The notes under the pieces are model-generated. The model ran no database searches. It was not told the DNA's origin and was given only the letters and a program-made list of their open reading frames with translations. From Nocardiopsis sp. N85 (lineage in GTDB: Bacteria > Actinomycetota > Actinomycetes > Streptosporangiales > Streptosporangiaceae), in the NCBI RefSeq assembly GCF_028882275.1, contig NZ_JARBUT010000001.1, positions 434,001 to 498,000 on the forward strand: 64,000 nt of DNA, read 5' to 3'. Below, in pieces: positions 10,124-19,440 of this stretch. How positions within the stretch are numbered: the stretch's first letter is position 1; each line of letters begins with the position of its first letter. Position numbers and translations under genes: made by a program.

Positions 10124-10944
10124 GTCTGTTCAGCTTCGACACCGGTAACCGCCGGGAGTACACAGCGCCCGTCCCGCACCCGAGCGGGGTACGTCCGCCC
10201 GAACTCCCCGCCGACCTGGTGCCCCGACACGTGGCCGTGGTCATGGACGGCAACGGCCGTTGGGCCAAACAGCGCGGCCTGCCGCGCACCGACGGCCACA
10301 AGGCCGGCGAGGCGTCCCTCTTCGACGTCATCGAGGGTGCCCTGGAGATGGGCATCCCGAACCTGTCGGCGTACGCCTTCTCCACGGAGAACTGGAAGCG
10401 CTCCCCCGAGGAGGTGCGCTTCCTCATGGGCTTCAACCGCGACGTCATCCGCCGCCGCCGCGACGAGCTGCACGCGCGCGGGGTGCGGGTGACCTGGGCC
10501 GGTCGCTCCGGCATGCTCTGGAAGAGCGTCATCAAGGAGCTGCGGGACGCCGAGGAGATGACCCGCGACAACACCGCGCTCACCCTTCAGTTCTGCGTCA
10601 ACTACGGCGGTCAGGCCGAGATCGTCGACGCCGTTCGCACCCTGGCCCGCAAGGCCGCCGCGGGTGAGATCTCCCCGGAGAAGATCACCGAGGAGACCCT
10701 CGCGCAGCACCTGTACTCGCCGGAGCTCCCCCCGGTGGACCTGTTCCTCCGTTCCTCGGGCGAGCAGCGGCTGTCCAACTTCCTCCTGTGGCAGTCCGCC
10801 TACGCGGAATTCGTCTTCCTGGACACGCTCTGGCCCGATTTCGACCGCCGCGACCTGTGGCGGGCCTGTGAGATCTACGCGCGCCGGGACCGCCGCTACG
10901 GCGGGGCCGAGCCCAACCCGGTGCCCAAGGAGGATGAGGAGTGA
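10120..10944 (+). CDS. uppS: Isoprenyl transferase (undecaprenyl/polyprenyl diphosphate synthase)
   Basis: 274 residues. A TTG start at 10120 is inferred from GGAG upstream and the 4-nt overlap with recO. The cis-prenyltransferase signature [13 protein letters not shown] (catalytic Asp43) is present, as are [19 protein letters not shown] and FAF-type substrate-pocket residues. The enzyme extends allylic diphosphates with isopentenyl diphosphate to make the lipid carrier for wall polymers. The start of the next gene overlaps its stop by one base, so the SGNH hydrolase is probably co-translated. Confidence 0.96.
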   Translation: MSLFSFDTGNRREYTAPVPHPSGVRPPELPADLVPRHVAVVMDGNGRWAKQRGLPRTDGHKAGEASLFDVIEGALEMGIPNLSAYAFSTENWKRSPEEVRFLMGFNRDVIRRRRDELHARGVRVTWAGRSGMLWKSVIKELRDAEEMTRDNTALTLQFCVNYGGQAEIVDAVRTLARKAAAGEISPEKITEETLAQHLYSPELPPVDLFLRSSGEQRLSNFLLWQSAYAEFVFLDTLWPDFDRRDLWRACEIYARRDRRYGGAEPNPVPKEDEE

Positions 10945-11741
10945 TGGCGGTTCCCACGGAGGGGTCCCCGCTCCGGCCGGGCATGTCCCTGGTCTCGATC
11001 GGTGACAGCTTCACCGAGGGGGTCGGCGACCCCTACCCGGACGGTTCGGGCTTTCGCGGCTGGGCGGACCGGGTGGCCGAGCACCTGGCCGACCACCTGG
11101 GAGAGGTCCGGTACGCCAACCTGGCCGTGCGCGGCAAGCTGATGCGCCAGATCGTCACCGACCAGCTCCCGCCGGTCCTGGAGATGGGACCCGACCTGGT
11201 CACGCTCTGCGCCGGCGGCAACGACCTGTTGCGCCCGGCCGGTGACCCGGAGCGGATGGCGAAGATCCTGGAGCACACGGTGGCCCGGCTGCGCGAGCGC
11301 GGCTCACGGGTGGTGCTCTTCACCGGCGTGAACGTCGCCAACGGGTACATGCGCGGCACGATCGGCCTGTTCGCCCGTTACTACATGAACGTGCGCGCCA
11401 TCGCCGACGCCCACGACTGCCTTCTGGTCGACCAGTGGTCGATGAAGGTGCTGACCGACTCCCGCGCCTGGGACGCCGACCGGTTGCACATGTCCCCGGA
11501 GGGCCACCGCCGACTGGCGCTGCGGGTCGCGGAGGTGATCGGCGTTCCGGTCGACGAACGTTGGGACGAGCCCTGGCCGGAGTCGGAGCCGATGGCACGG
11601 GCCCAGCTCCTGAGGGAGGACCTGACCTGGGTCAAGGAGTCTCTGGGACCGTGGATCGGACGTCGTCTGACCGGGCGTTCCTCGGGTGACACCATCACCG
11701 CCAAACGTCCCGAGCTGACCACGCTGACCAAGGACCGGTGA
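10944..11741 (+). CDS. SGNH/GDSL hydrolase, copy 1
   Basis: 265 residues, cytoplasmic by sequence. The SGNH blocks are complete: GDSFTEG with Ser22, LAVRGK, GGND with Asn93, and DADRLH with Asp179 and His182. This fits an esterase or lipase of the single-domain type common in actinomycetes. The ATG at 10944 overlaps the uppS stop (GTGATG). It is about half identical by eye to the next gene, with the same C-terminal block (RRLTGRSSGD), so the pair arose by tandem duplication. The substrate is unknown; the position after uppS hints at lipid or envelope work but proves nothing. Confidence 0.9.
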   Translation: MAVPTEGSPLRPGMSLVSIGDSFTEGVGDPYPDGSGFRGWADRVAEHLADHLGEVRYANLAVRGKLMRQIVTDQLPPVLEMGPDLVTLCAGGNDLLRPAGDPERMAKILEHTVARLRERGSRVVLFTGVNVANGYMRGTIGLFARYYMNVRAIADAHDCLLVDQWSMKVLTDSRAWDADRLHMSPEGHRRLALRVAEVIGVPVDERWDEPWPESEPMARAQLLREDLTWVKESLGPWIGRRLTGRSSGDTITAKRPELTTLTKDR

Positions 11742-11843
11742 GCCTGTCCGAAGCCGCTCATGGTGTGACGTCCAACCCAAAAGTGGACGAATCAGCAACC
11801 TACTGTCGCGTAACCATGGCGCGGAGTTGCATGATCACTGACC

Positions 11844-12662
11844 ATGAGCGGCTTTGGGACGAACGACCTCACCGACAGGGACATCCTGTCCTACGTGGCC
11901 CTCGGTGACAGTTTCACCGAGGGCATGAGCGACCCCTACCCCGACAGCGACACCGTGCCCAACGGTCGCTATCGCGGGTGGGCCGATCGCGTGGCCGAAC
12001 ACCTCACCGACCACGTCGGCGAGGTGCGCTACGCCAATCTCGCCGTGCGCGGCAGGCTCATCGGACAGATCCTCGAAGAGCAACTGCCCCGCGCCGTCGA
12101 GCTCTCCCCCGACCTCATCACCATCTGCGCCGGCGGCAACGACATCATCCGTCCCGGTTCGGACCCCGACGCGGTGGCCGCCCTCTTCGAGGAGGCGATC
12201 GCGGGGCTCGCGGGCACCGGCGCGCGCGTCGTCGTCTTCACCGGGTTCGACACCAACTGGCAGCCGGTCATGCGCCACCTGCGCGGCAAGATCGCCACCT
12301 ACAACATGCACATGCGCGCCGTCGCCGACCGGTACGGCTGCGACGTGGTGGACGTGTGGAGCATGCGGATCCTCGACGATCCCCGCGCCTGGAACTGGGA
12401 CCGACTCCACCTGTCCCCCGAAGGCCACCGCCGGTTGGCGCTGCGCGTGTGCGAGGTGCTCGGCGTCCCCCTCGAAGGCGACTGGAACGAGCCCTGGCCG
12501 CCTGCGGAGCCCCGGGCCTGGCGCGCCGCCCGCCAGGAGGACCTGTACTGGGCCCGGGAGTTCCTGATGCCGTGGATCCACCGCCGGCTGACCGGACGCT
12601 CCTCCGGAGACGACGTCAGCCCCAAGCGCCCGGCCCTGGAACCGCTGCGCCCCGACCACTGA
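11844..12662 (+). CDS. SGNH/GDSL hydrolase, copy 2
   Basis: 272 residues, a tandem paralogue of the gene before it. GDSFTEG (Ser23), LAVRGR, CAGGND and WDRLHLSPEGH match the four SGNH blocks. Differences are concentrated in the N-terminal 15 residues and around residues 130-150, which could alter substrate choice. A 102-bp gap containing a TACTGT hexamer separates the copies, so this one may have its own promoter. A nested double hairpin follows the stop. Confidence 0.9.
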   Translation: MSGFGTNDLTDRDILSYVALGDSFTEGMSDPYPDSDTVPNGRYRGWADRVAEHLTDHVGEVRYANLAVRGRLIGQILEEQLPRAVELSPDLITICAGGNDIIRPGSDPDAVAALFEEAIAGLAGTGARVVVFTGFDTNWQPVMRHLRGKIATYNMHMRAVADRYGCDVVDVWSMRILDDPRAWNWDRLHLSPEGHRRLALRVCEVLGVPLEGDWNEPWPPAEPRAWRAARQEDLYWAREFLMPWIHRRLTGRSSGDDVSPKRPALEPLRPDH

Positions 12663-12679
12663 GGGGCCGCGCCCCCAAC

Positions 12680-12767
12680 GGATGATCGAGATGATCCGGC
12701 GGCGGGACCGCCGCCGGATCCCCGGTGGGGCGGCCCCGCCCGGCGGCCTCACCGGGATCGATCATCC
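12680..12767. terminator. Nested hairpins between the SGNH pair and zur
   Basis: An inner perfect 12-bp stem (12693-12704 with 12709-12720) sits within an outer 10-bp pairing GGATGATCGA (12680-12689) with TCGATCATCC (12758-12767). It lies between convergent genes. Confidence 0.75.
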
Positions 12768-12793
12768 TCCCGGCACACCCGCGCCGGGCCCTC

Positions 12794-13177
12794 TCAGGAG
12801 AGCCGGGAGCAGGAGGCGCAGGTACCGAAGATCTCCACGCTGTGGGTGACGTCGGTGAACCCGTGCGCCTCACCCATCTCCGCGGCCCAGCGTTCCACGG
12901 TCGGCCCCTCCACCTCGACGGCGGTGGAGCACACCCGGCACACCAGGTGGTGATGGTGACTCCCGCTGTCGCAGGCGCGGTAGACGGCCTCGCCGTCGTC
13001 GGTGCGCAGCACGTCGATCTCACCGGAATCGCTCAACGCCTGTAGGGCGCGGTAGACGGTGGTCAGCCCGATCTTGGAACCGTCGGCGCGCAGGTCCGCG
13101 TACAGATCCTGGGCACTGCGGAAACCGGCGGACGCGTTCAGCGCCTGACGGACCGCCTCACGTCGTGTCGTACTCAT
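12794..13177 (-). CDS. zur: Fur-family zinc uptake regulator
   Basis: 127 residues from the ATG at 13177, preceded by GGGAGG. The winged helix with LTTVYRALQALSDSGEI is typical of Fur proteins. The metal part shows SHHHHLVCRVC and a C-terminal CASC, two CxxC pairs forming the structural zinc site. Identity as Zur, rather than Fur or Nur, comes from the operon with znuB and znuC and from the Zur box upstream of znuC. Its start overlaps the znuB stop (ATGA), so it is the last gene of the operon and is probably autoregulated. Confidence 0.93.
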   Translation of the reverse strand: MSTTRREAVRQALNASAGFRSAQDLYADLRADGSKIGLTTVYRALQALSDSGEIDVLRTDDGEAVYRACDSGSHHHHLVCRVCSTAVEVEGPTVERWAAEMGEAHGFTDVTHSVEIFGTCASCSRLS

Positions 13178-14076
13178 CGGCTCACCCTCCCTCGGTCGCT
13201 CTCGGGCATCGTACCGACCGCGCCGGCCATCACGGGGGGCCGGGCGCCCGCGGCCCTGCGGCCGGAGGCGCGGCGCAGCACGCCGCCCACCCCCACGGCC
13301 ACCACGAAGACGGCCAGTGCCAGCAGCACGATCGTGGCGCCCGGGGCCAGATCGACCTGGGCCGCGACACTCAGACCGCCCAACGAGGACAGCAGTCCGA
13401 TCACCACGGCCAGCGCCATCGTCACCCGGAAGCTGCGGGTGAGCTGCTGGGCGGCGACCACCGGCACGATCATGAGGGCGCTCACCATGAGCAATCCCAC
13501 CACGCGCATCGCGATCACCACGGTCAACGCCGCGGTGACGGCGAGCAGGACGCTCAGGAAACGCACCGGCAACCCGTGCGCCCTGGCCACGTCCTCGTCC
13601 TGGCACAGGACGAACAGCTCACGGCCGAACACGGCCACGACGGCGGCCACACCCAGCGCGAGCACCGCCACCACCCACAGGTCCTCCTCGCCCACGGTGC
13701 TCACCGAACCGAACAGGAATCCGGTCAGGGTGGAGTTGTTCGCGCCGGGGGTCAAACCGATGAGGAGCACACCGCCCGCGATGCCCCCGTAGAACAGCAG
13801 GGCCAGGGCCGCGTCCCCCGTGGTGCGGGTGCGCACCCGCATCACCTCGATGAGCACGGCGCCGACCATCGACACCAGCGCGGCGGTGAGCACCGGAGAG
13901 GTGCCGGTGAGCAGGCCCAGGGCCACCCCGGTCAGGGCGACGTGCCCGATCCCGTCGCCCAGCAGCGCCAACCGCCGTTGGACGAGGTACGTACCGATGA
14001 CCGGGGCGATCAGGCCGACCAGTACCGCGGCCACCAGGGCCCGCCGCATGAATTCGTACTGGAGCAGGTCAATCAC
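13174..14076 (-). CDS. znuB: Zinc ABC transporter permease
   Basis: About 300 residues with eight to nine hydrophobic helices, matching the ABC-3 manganese/zinc permease family (LLGDGIGHVALTGVALG, GANNSTLTGFLFGSV, IAMRVVGLLMVSALMIVP). I choose the GTG at 14076, which overlaps the znuC stop and has GAGG upstream; a TTG at 14091 is an alternative. The last 40 residues are a basic tail without homology. It forms the membrane channel for zinc import together with ZnuC. The matching binding protein ZnuA is not in the window. Confidence 0.94.
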   Translation of the reverse strand: MIDLLQYEFMRRALVAAVLVGLIAPVIGTYLVQRRLALLGDGIGHVALTGVALGLLTGTSPVLTAALVSMVGAVLIEVMRVRTRTTGDAALALLFYGGIAGGVLLIGLTPGANNSTLTGFLFGSVSTVGEEDLWVVAVLALGVAAVVAVFGRELFVLCQDEDVARAHGLPVRFLSVLLAVTAALTVVIAMRVVGLLMVSALMIVPVVAAQQLTRSFRVTMALAVVIGLLSSLGGLSVAAQVDLAPGATIVLLALAVFVVAVGVGGVLRRASGRRAAGARPPVMAGAVGTMPESDRGRVSR

Positions 14077-14905
14077 GGCCGGGTACCTCAAGTCTCATCA
14101 GGTCCGCGGGGGAGGGCCGCTCGGCGGCCCGCGGGTCGGGGTCGTTGGGGTCGGGGTGGGGGTGCTGGTGCTCGTGGCCGGGGCGGGCGCACTCGCCGGT
14201 CGGCAGGAGCGGGGCGCCATCGTGCACGATCCGGCCCGACTCCAGGGCCACGGTGCGCTCGATGACCTCCTCCAACGGCCCCAGTTCGTGCAGGACCAGG
14301 ATGACGGTGGCGTCCCGTTCGCGCAGGCGGGCGATGATACGGGCGAGCGCGCGCTGGTTCTCGGCGTCGACTCCGGCCATGGGCTCGTCCATGACGAAGG
14401 TGTCGGGACGCCCGGCCAGGGCGCGGGCGATGAGCACGCGCTGCTGCTGGCCGCCCGAGAGCTCTCGCACCGAGGCCTTGGCCAGATCGGTCAGATCGAC
14501 GGCGGCCAGCGCCTCGTCGACGGCGGCCCGGTCGGCCCGGGTGGGCAGGGAGAACCGTCGGCGCGCGGCGACCTGCCCGGAGGAGACGATCTCGCGCACC
14601 GTGGCGGGCACGGCCCCGCCCGCGGTGAGGCGCTGGGGGACGTAACCGATCCGACGCCAGTCGCGGAACCGGGACAGCGGCGTGCCGTGGACGCGGATCC
14701 CACCTGAGGTGAGGGGCACGATGCCGAGCATCGCGCGCACGAGCGTGGACTTGCCCGATCCGTTCGGCCCCAGGAGGGCGACGGTCCGGCCCCGGGGTAT
14801 CCCGACGTTCACCCCGTCCAGGACGGGGACACCGTCGTAGGCGACGCGGGCGTCGGTGACCTCGAAGGCGGGTGGGACGTCGGCGTCCTCGATCTGGGCG
14901 TGCAC
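14069..14905 (-). CDS. znuC: Zinc ABC transporter ATP-binding protein
   Basis: 278 residues. Walker A GPNGSGKST at residues 46-54, signature ELSGGQQQR, Walker B TFVMDEP and H-loop LVLHEL are all present. The tail is rich in His and Asp (GHEHQHPHPDPNDPDP), a plausible zinc-sensing or storage stretch seen in some zinc transporters. The GTG start at 14905 lies only 19 bp from a Zur box, so the start is well fixed and the transcript leader must be very short. First gene of znuC-znuB-zur. Confidence 0.94.
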   Translation of the reverse strand: MHAQIEDADVPPAFEVTDARVAYDGVPVLDGVNVGIPRGRTVALLGPNGSGKSTLVRAMLGIVPLTSGGIRVHGTPLSRFRDWRRIGYVPQRLTAGGAVPATVREIVSSGQVAARRRFSLPTRADRAAVDEALAAVDLTDLAKASVRELSGGQQQRVLIARALAGRPDTFVMDEPMAGVDAENQRALARIIARLRERDATVILVLHELGPLEEVIERTVALESGRIVHDGAPLLPTGECARPGHEHQHPHPDPNDPDPRAAERPSPADLMRLEVPGRD

Positions 14906-14924
14906 GACCTCATTATCACGAAAA

Positions 14925-14939
14925 CGAAAATGATTGTCA
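14925..14939 (-). promoter_or_regulatory. Zur box
   Basis: Plus strand CGAAAATGATTGTCA reads on the minus strand as TGACAATCATTTTCG, a 7-1-7 dyad very close to the actinobacterial Zur consensus TGAAAATGATTTTCA. It lies 19 bp upstream of znuC. Zinc-loaded Zur would repress the operon here. Confidence 0.9.
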
Positions 14940-14967
14940 AAACTCTCGGGTTTCGTGTGCGACCGGC

Positions 14968-15339
14968 TCAAAAACCCAGGAAACGTGCCACGGCGAGCAC
15001 CGTGATCACGACCACCACCAACACCCGGGGGACCCGCCGGCGCGGGTCCATGCCGGGCCAGGCCAGATACGCCAGCCAGGCCAGGAAGAGCGCCACCGGC
15101 GTCAGGCACAACGCACCCGCCACCCCGGGCGCCAGCAGGCCGGTGACGAACAACACCCCCAGGATCAGGGGGGAGAACCAGCGCGGCGCCCGGTGCAGCC
15201 ACACCAGGGGCACCGCGCTGCGCCGCTCCACGGCGCGCCGCAGCGGGCCCGCGCCCGGGGTGTACAGGGATTCACCAGGGGGGAGGGGGCGCCCCCCGTC
15301 CTCGCTCGACTGTTCGCCACCGTGCAGGGGAGGGGTCAT
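14968..15339 (-). CDS. Small membrane protein, DUF6703-like
   Basis: 123 residues. The soluble N-terminal 45 residues end with LRRAVERRSAVPLVWLHRA. Three hydrophobic segments follow at about residues 55-73, 76-93 and 104-121, with a short PGMDPRRRVPR loop between the last two. The pattern matches what I recall of DUF6703, an actinobacterial family of unknown function. It runs in the same direction as znuC but lies upstream of the Zur box, so it is probably not part of the zinc regulon. Confidence 0.75.
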   Translation of the reverse strand: MTPPLHGGEQSSEDGGRPLPPGESLYTPGAGPLRRAVERRSAVPLVWLHRAPRWFSPLILGVLFVTGLLAPGVAGALCLTPVALFLAWLAYLAWPGMDPRRRVPRVLVVVVITVLAVARFLGF

Positions 15340-15690
15340 GGGCGTCCGTTCCGCTCCTGGGGGTCGTCACCGTACCGACGGCCGGGGCGGGTGAGCCGTT
15401 CGCCGTCGTCACACGACCGATACCCGCACGGAGCGACCGCACCCCGAGCCTGTGATACTTGTGGATCGAAACCCTAACGCAGGGTCCGGGCGCGCCGCCG
15501 ATGTCGACTCAGACCGGCCCCGCGCCCTCCCCATCCCCCGGAGTGGGCCTCTCCACAGAGAGATCGCTCACCAAGGGTGAGAATATGAATACGAAAAGTC
15601 TTCACCGCCGTGTCGTCCACGCGTGAACCGCGCCTGTCGGGTCCCGCGCGTCGTCCGCGGCCGCGAACCCTCCGGAGGGTGTCAACTTCC
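15340..15690. other. Divergent intergenic region before the TagF-type gene
   Basis: No gene is seen. CTCACCAAGGGTGAG at 15567-15581 is a perfect 6-3-6 dyad just upstream of an A/T-rich GAATATGAATACG, a possible operator and -10 region for the large wall-polymer gene. GGAGGG at 15674-15679 is its Shine-Dalgarno sequence. Confidence 0.4.
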
Positions 15691-18600
15691 GTGCCCGAAC
15701 CGACAGTCGTCGTGACGTTCGACGTCACCGAACCCCATCTGCAGCACTGCCTCGACTCCTTGGCCCGTCAGGACGGGACACCGGGGAGCCGGGCTTCCGC
15801 GTCCGACGAGGACGGCGGGATCGAGGTCGTCCTCGTTCCCATCCGCACCGCCCCCGAGACCATGGTCGAACGGCCGGAGGGCGGCGACGCCGACCTCGGC
15901 CCCGAGGACGCCCTCGAAGAGGAGGAGGCCGAGGCCGAAGCGGGCTCCACCACCCCGCAGGGAGAAGAGAACGACCAGGGGGACGAGGCCGTCGCCGAGT
16001 CGGAGGACGCCGTCGCCGTCGCCGCCGCCTTCGCCTCCGCGCCCCCCGCCGGGCTCACCGTCACCCTCCTGCCCGGAGACCCCGCCCCGGACGCCCCCAC
16101 CGCCCGGGCCCGCGGCGCGGCCGCGGCCCACGGCACCCATCTGCTCTTCCTCGAAGGCTCGGACGCCCTCACCGGCTACGCGCTGTCCTACCTCACGCGC
16201 GGCGCCCTCGACAGCCGCTCCGACCTCGTCGTCGGCAACGTGTACATGTTCGACGAACTCGGTGCCGCCCCCTCCAAACGGCACCGTGGATACTGCGGCC
16301 GCCCGCGCCTGGCCGAGGATCCCCGGAACATCCCCGGCCTGGTCTCGGACGGGACCCTGGGCAACAGGCTCTGGAGCCGCGAACTCTGGGACTCGCTCAC
16401 CGACCACGGCCTGCACCCCGACGACGCCGACCTCGGGCTGCGCCGTGCCGTCCTGTCCGCCCGCACCGTGGACGTCCTGCCCGGACCGGTCCTGCTCATG
16501 CGCCGCCGCGAACGGACCGCGCTGCCCCTGGACGAGGAGACGCTCACCCGCCGTCTCACGGCCATGACCCGCCTCTCCGAGGACCTGGCCGCCCACGACC
16601 GCCGGCTGTGGGACACCACCCTCCTCCAGGGTGAGCTGCGCCGGCTCCTGATGCGGCTCGACGACGCCGACGAGGCGATCCGCGTCACCGCGATCGGTCT
16701 CCTCGCCACCTACCTCGACCACGTCCCGGCACGCCTGATCCACGACCTGGGCGTGCTGGACCGCCTCCTGTACCACCTGGTCCGCGAACACCGCGTCGAG
16801 GACGTGCTGGAGGTGGCCACCTTCGCCAAGAGCGTCGAGCTCAAGAAGGCCACCCTGGTCCGACGCGGGTTCGGCTACTACATCCGCTACCCCTTCTTCG
16901 AATCCGACGACCCGGCCAAGGCCGTCCCCCGCGAGATCTACCGGATCGACGAGGACGTCAAGGTCCGCCAGAAGACCGAGGAGATCTCCTGGGAGGACGG
17001 CCGCCTGCACATCCGCGGCCGCCTGGGCATCCGCCACCTGCGGGCCCACCGCCGCTGGCACCAGCACGTCACCGCCTTCGCCGTACGCTCCGACGGCCGC
17101 CGCCGGGTCCGTCTGCCCGTACGGATCCGGCTCGCCGCCGAGTACCGGCTGCCCGACGTCCTCGACGCCGCCCGTCACGACTACGGCGGCTTCACCGTCA
17201 TCGTGGACCCCCGTCGGCTGCGCGACTCCGGCCGCTGGGACGCCTCGGACTGGAGGATCGAGCTGTCCGTCCTCAACCGGGGCATCAACCGGCGACGGAT
17301 CGTCTCCAACCCGGTCCCCGGTCCGGCCAAGCGACCCGGCTACCGGCAGGTCGACGAGGACGTGTGGATCCGTCCGTACTGGAACCGGGACCAACAGCTG
17401 GTCATCGGTATCGAGCCCTGCCGGGCCCGGATCACCGCACACCGCTTCGACGACCGCGGCGGCGCACTGGAGATCCGCGGTGAAGCGCTCTCCGCCCCCG
17501 CCACCGAGGCCACCGAACTGCTGCTGACCCGCCGACCGGGCACCGCCGTGCTCTCCCTGCCGCTCACCGTCGAGGGCGGCCGCTTCGAGAGTCGGATCGC
17601 GGCCTCGGAGCTGTTCGCGCACAGTGTCACCGAATGCGGCGGCGTCATCCGCCAGGAGGAGTGGGACGTCCACCTGGTCGGCCCGGACGGGTCGCCCCTC
17701 GCCCCGGTCCTGCCGGACGACGTCGCCCCTGCCGCCTACGCCGACGAGAGCGGCCATCGGGAGCTGGCCGTGCTCCGCTCGGTCACCGGACACCTGAGGC
17801 TGCGTGCCGGTCACGCCCGCCCCTCCGTCGAGGAGGCCCGTTGGGAGGGACGCCACCTGCTGCTGTCCGGTGCCTTCCGGGCCGCCGCCGACCTCGCCCT
17901 GGTCGCCAAGGCGCGCGGCCGTGACGAGGAGCACGCGCTGACCGTGGAGCGTTCGGGAGACCGTTTCACCGCCCGGTTCGCCCCCGCCGACATCCGGACC
18001 CTGTCCGGTGACCTGTCCCTGTCCGCCGGCGCCTACCAGCTGTGGGCGCGCGTGGGATCCGAGGACTCCGCGGAGGCGGTCGACGTCGGCGTGGAGTTCG
18101 CCGAGGCCCTCCTCGCCGCGCTGCCCCTGGCGATGCAGACCTCCGAGCGCTCCTACACCCTCTCCTACCAGGGAAGGGGCATCCCGGTCCTCCAGGTGGG
18201 CAGCGATCTGCGCCCCGCGGAACAGGGCACGTTCGCCCAGCGCGAGCTGCGCGAGCGCTTCTACCCCGCCCAGCGCCTCGAACCGATCGTCGACGGCGTC
18301 CTCTTCGACACCTACACCGGCCGCCAGTACTCCGACAGTCCGCAGAGCATCTACGCCGAGCTGCGTCGCCGGGGGAGTTGGGCCGACCGCCCCATGTCGT
18401 GGCTGGTCGCCGACGGTCAGGTGAGCCTGCCCGACGATCTCACCCGCGTCCGGCACCGGGGCCGGGAGTACTACGAGGGCCTGGCCCGCACCCGGTACCT
18501 GGTCACCAACTCCCGCCAGCCGGCGTGGTTCCATCGCCACCCCGACCAGACCGTCGTCCAGACCTGGCACGGATCGATGCTCAAGCGCATCGGATTCGAC

Positions 18601-19377
18601 GTGGAGAACATCCGCGGCAAGTCCCGGGACTACTTCGACAAACTGGCCTGGGAGACCCGGCAGTGGGACTACCTGGTGTCCCCGAGCCCGTGGGCGACCC
18701 CCATCCTGCGCAGCGCCTTCCGGTTCGAGGGCGAGGTCCTGGAGACCGGTTACCCGCGCAACGACGTGTTCTTCGCGCCGGAACGGGACGCCATCGCCGA
18801 ACGCACCCGCGCCCGGCTCGGCCTGCCCGGCGACAAGAAGGTGGTGCTGTACGCGCCGACCTGGCGCGACGACAAGTACTACACGCGCGGCAAGCACAAG
18901 CTGGATCTGCACCTGGACCTGCAACGCATGTACGACGAACTCGGCAAGGACCACGTGCTGCTGGTGCGCCGCCACCCGCGCGTGGTGGACAGCGTGCCCA
19001 TCGTCGGCCGGGACTTCGTGTACGACGTGTCGCTGTACCCGGAGATCATGGAGCTGTTCCTGATCACCGACGTCCTCATCACCGACTACTCGTCGATGAT
19101 GTTCGACTTCGCCAACACCGGCCGGCCCATGCTCTTCTTCACCTACGACCTTGAGGGCTACCGGGACAACCTGCGCGGGTTCTACTTCGACTTCGAGTCG
19201 ACCGCGCCCGGGCCGCTGCTGATGGAGTCCGACCAGGTCATCGACGCCCTGCGCGGTATCGACGACGTCGCCCGCGACAACCGGGACGCCTATCGCGAGT
19301 TCGTGGAGCGGTTCTGCCCGCTGGACGACGGCGGCGCCGCCCGCCGGGTCGTCGACCGGGTCTTCGGCACGGACTGA
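15691..19377 (+). CDS. CDP-glycerol glycerophosphotransferase family protein (TagF/TagB-type) with N-terminal GT2-like domain
   Basis: About 1228 residues from the GTG at 15691, chosen over a GTG at 15679 because GGAGGG then has an 11-nt spacing. Residues about 5-260 resemble a degenerate GT-A glycosyltransferase (LLFLEGSDALTGYALSYL, LGNRLWSRELWD), interrupted at about 50-115 by a strongly acidic low-complexity insertion. Residues about 400-800 are beta-rich. Residues about 850-1220 form the glycerophosphotransferase domain (QTWHGSMLKRIGFD, VVLYAPTWRDDKYY, ITDVLITDYSSMMFDFANT, RPMLFFTYDLE). This family polymerises glycerol- or ribitol-phosphate wall polymers at the membrane. The acceptor and polymer type cannot be decided. 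A 17-bp hairpin follows. Confidence 0.9.
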   Translation: MPEPTVVVTFDVTEPHLQHCLDSLARQDGTPGSRASASDEDGGIEVVLVPIRTAPETMVERPEGGDADLGPEDALEEEEAEAEAGSTTPQGEENDQGDEAVAESEDAVAVAAAFASAPPAGLTVTLLPGDPAPDAPTARARGAAAAHGTHLLFLEGSDALTGYALSYLTRGALDSRSDLVVGNVYMFDELGAAPSKRHRGYCGRPRLAEDPRNIPGLVSDGTLGNRLWSRELWDSLTDHGLHPDDADLGLRRAVLSARTVDVLPGPVLLMRRRERTALPLDEETLTRRLTAMTRLSEDLAAHDRRLWDTTLLQGELRRLLMRLDDADEAIRVTAIGLLATYLDHVPARLIHDLGVLDRLLYHLVREHRVEDVLEVATFAKSVELKKATLVRRGFGYYIRYPFFESDDPAKAVPREIYRIDEDVKVRQKTEEISWEDGRLHIRGRLGIRHLRAHRRWHQHVTAFAVRSDGRRRVRLPVRIRLAAEYRLPDVLDAARHDYGGFTVIVDPRRLRDSGRWDASDWRIELSVLNRGINRRRIVSNPVPGPAKRPGYRQVDEDVWIRPYWNRDQQLVIGIEPCRARITAHRFDDRGGALEIRGEALSAPATEATELLLTRRPGTAVLSLPLTVEGGRFESRIAASELFAHSVTECGGVIRQEEWDVHLVGPDGSPLAPVLPDDVAPAAYADESGHRELAVLRSVTGHLRLRAGHARPSVEEARWEGRHLLLSGAFRAAADLALVAKARGRDEEHALTVERSGDRFTARFAPADIRTLSGDLSLSAGAYQLWARVGSEDSAEAVDVGVEFAEALLAALPLAMQTSERSYTLSYQGRGIPVLQVGSDLRPAEQGTFAQRELRERFYPAQRLEPIVDGVLFDTYTGRQYSDSPQSIYAELRRRGSWADRPMSWLVADGQVSLPDDLTRVRHRGREYYEGLARTRYLVTNSRQPAWFHRHPDQTVVQTWHGSMLKRIGFDVENIRGKSRDYFDKLAWETRQWDYLVSPSPWATPILRSAFRFEGEVLETGYPRNDVFFAPERDAIAERTRARLGLPGDKKVVLYAPTWRDDKYYTRGKHKLDLHLDLQRMYDELGKDHVLLVRRHPRVVDSVPIVGRDFVYDVSLYPEIMELFLITDVLITDYSSMMFDFANTGRPMLFFTYDLEGYRDNLRGFYFDFESTAPGPLLMESDQVIDALRGIDDVARDNRDAYREFVERFCPLDDGGAARRVVDRVFGTD

Positions 19378-19391
19378 CGGACCGACGGACC

Positions 19392-19427
19392 GACCGGGGC
19401 GGCGGGCGCACGCCCGCCGCCCCGGTC
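19392..19427. terminator. Perfect 17-bp hairpin after the TagF-type gene
   Basis: Arms 19392-19408 and 19411-19427 are exactly complementary. The hairpin lies between convergent transcription units. Confidence 0.9.
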
Positions 19428-19440
19428 TGATTCGTCCCGG

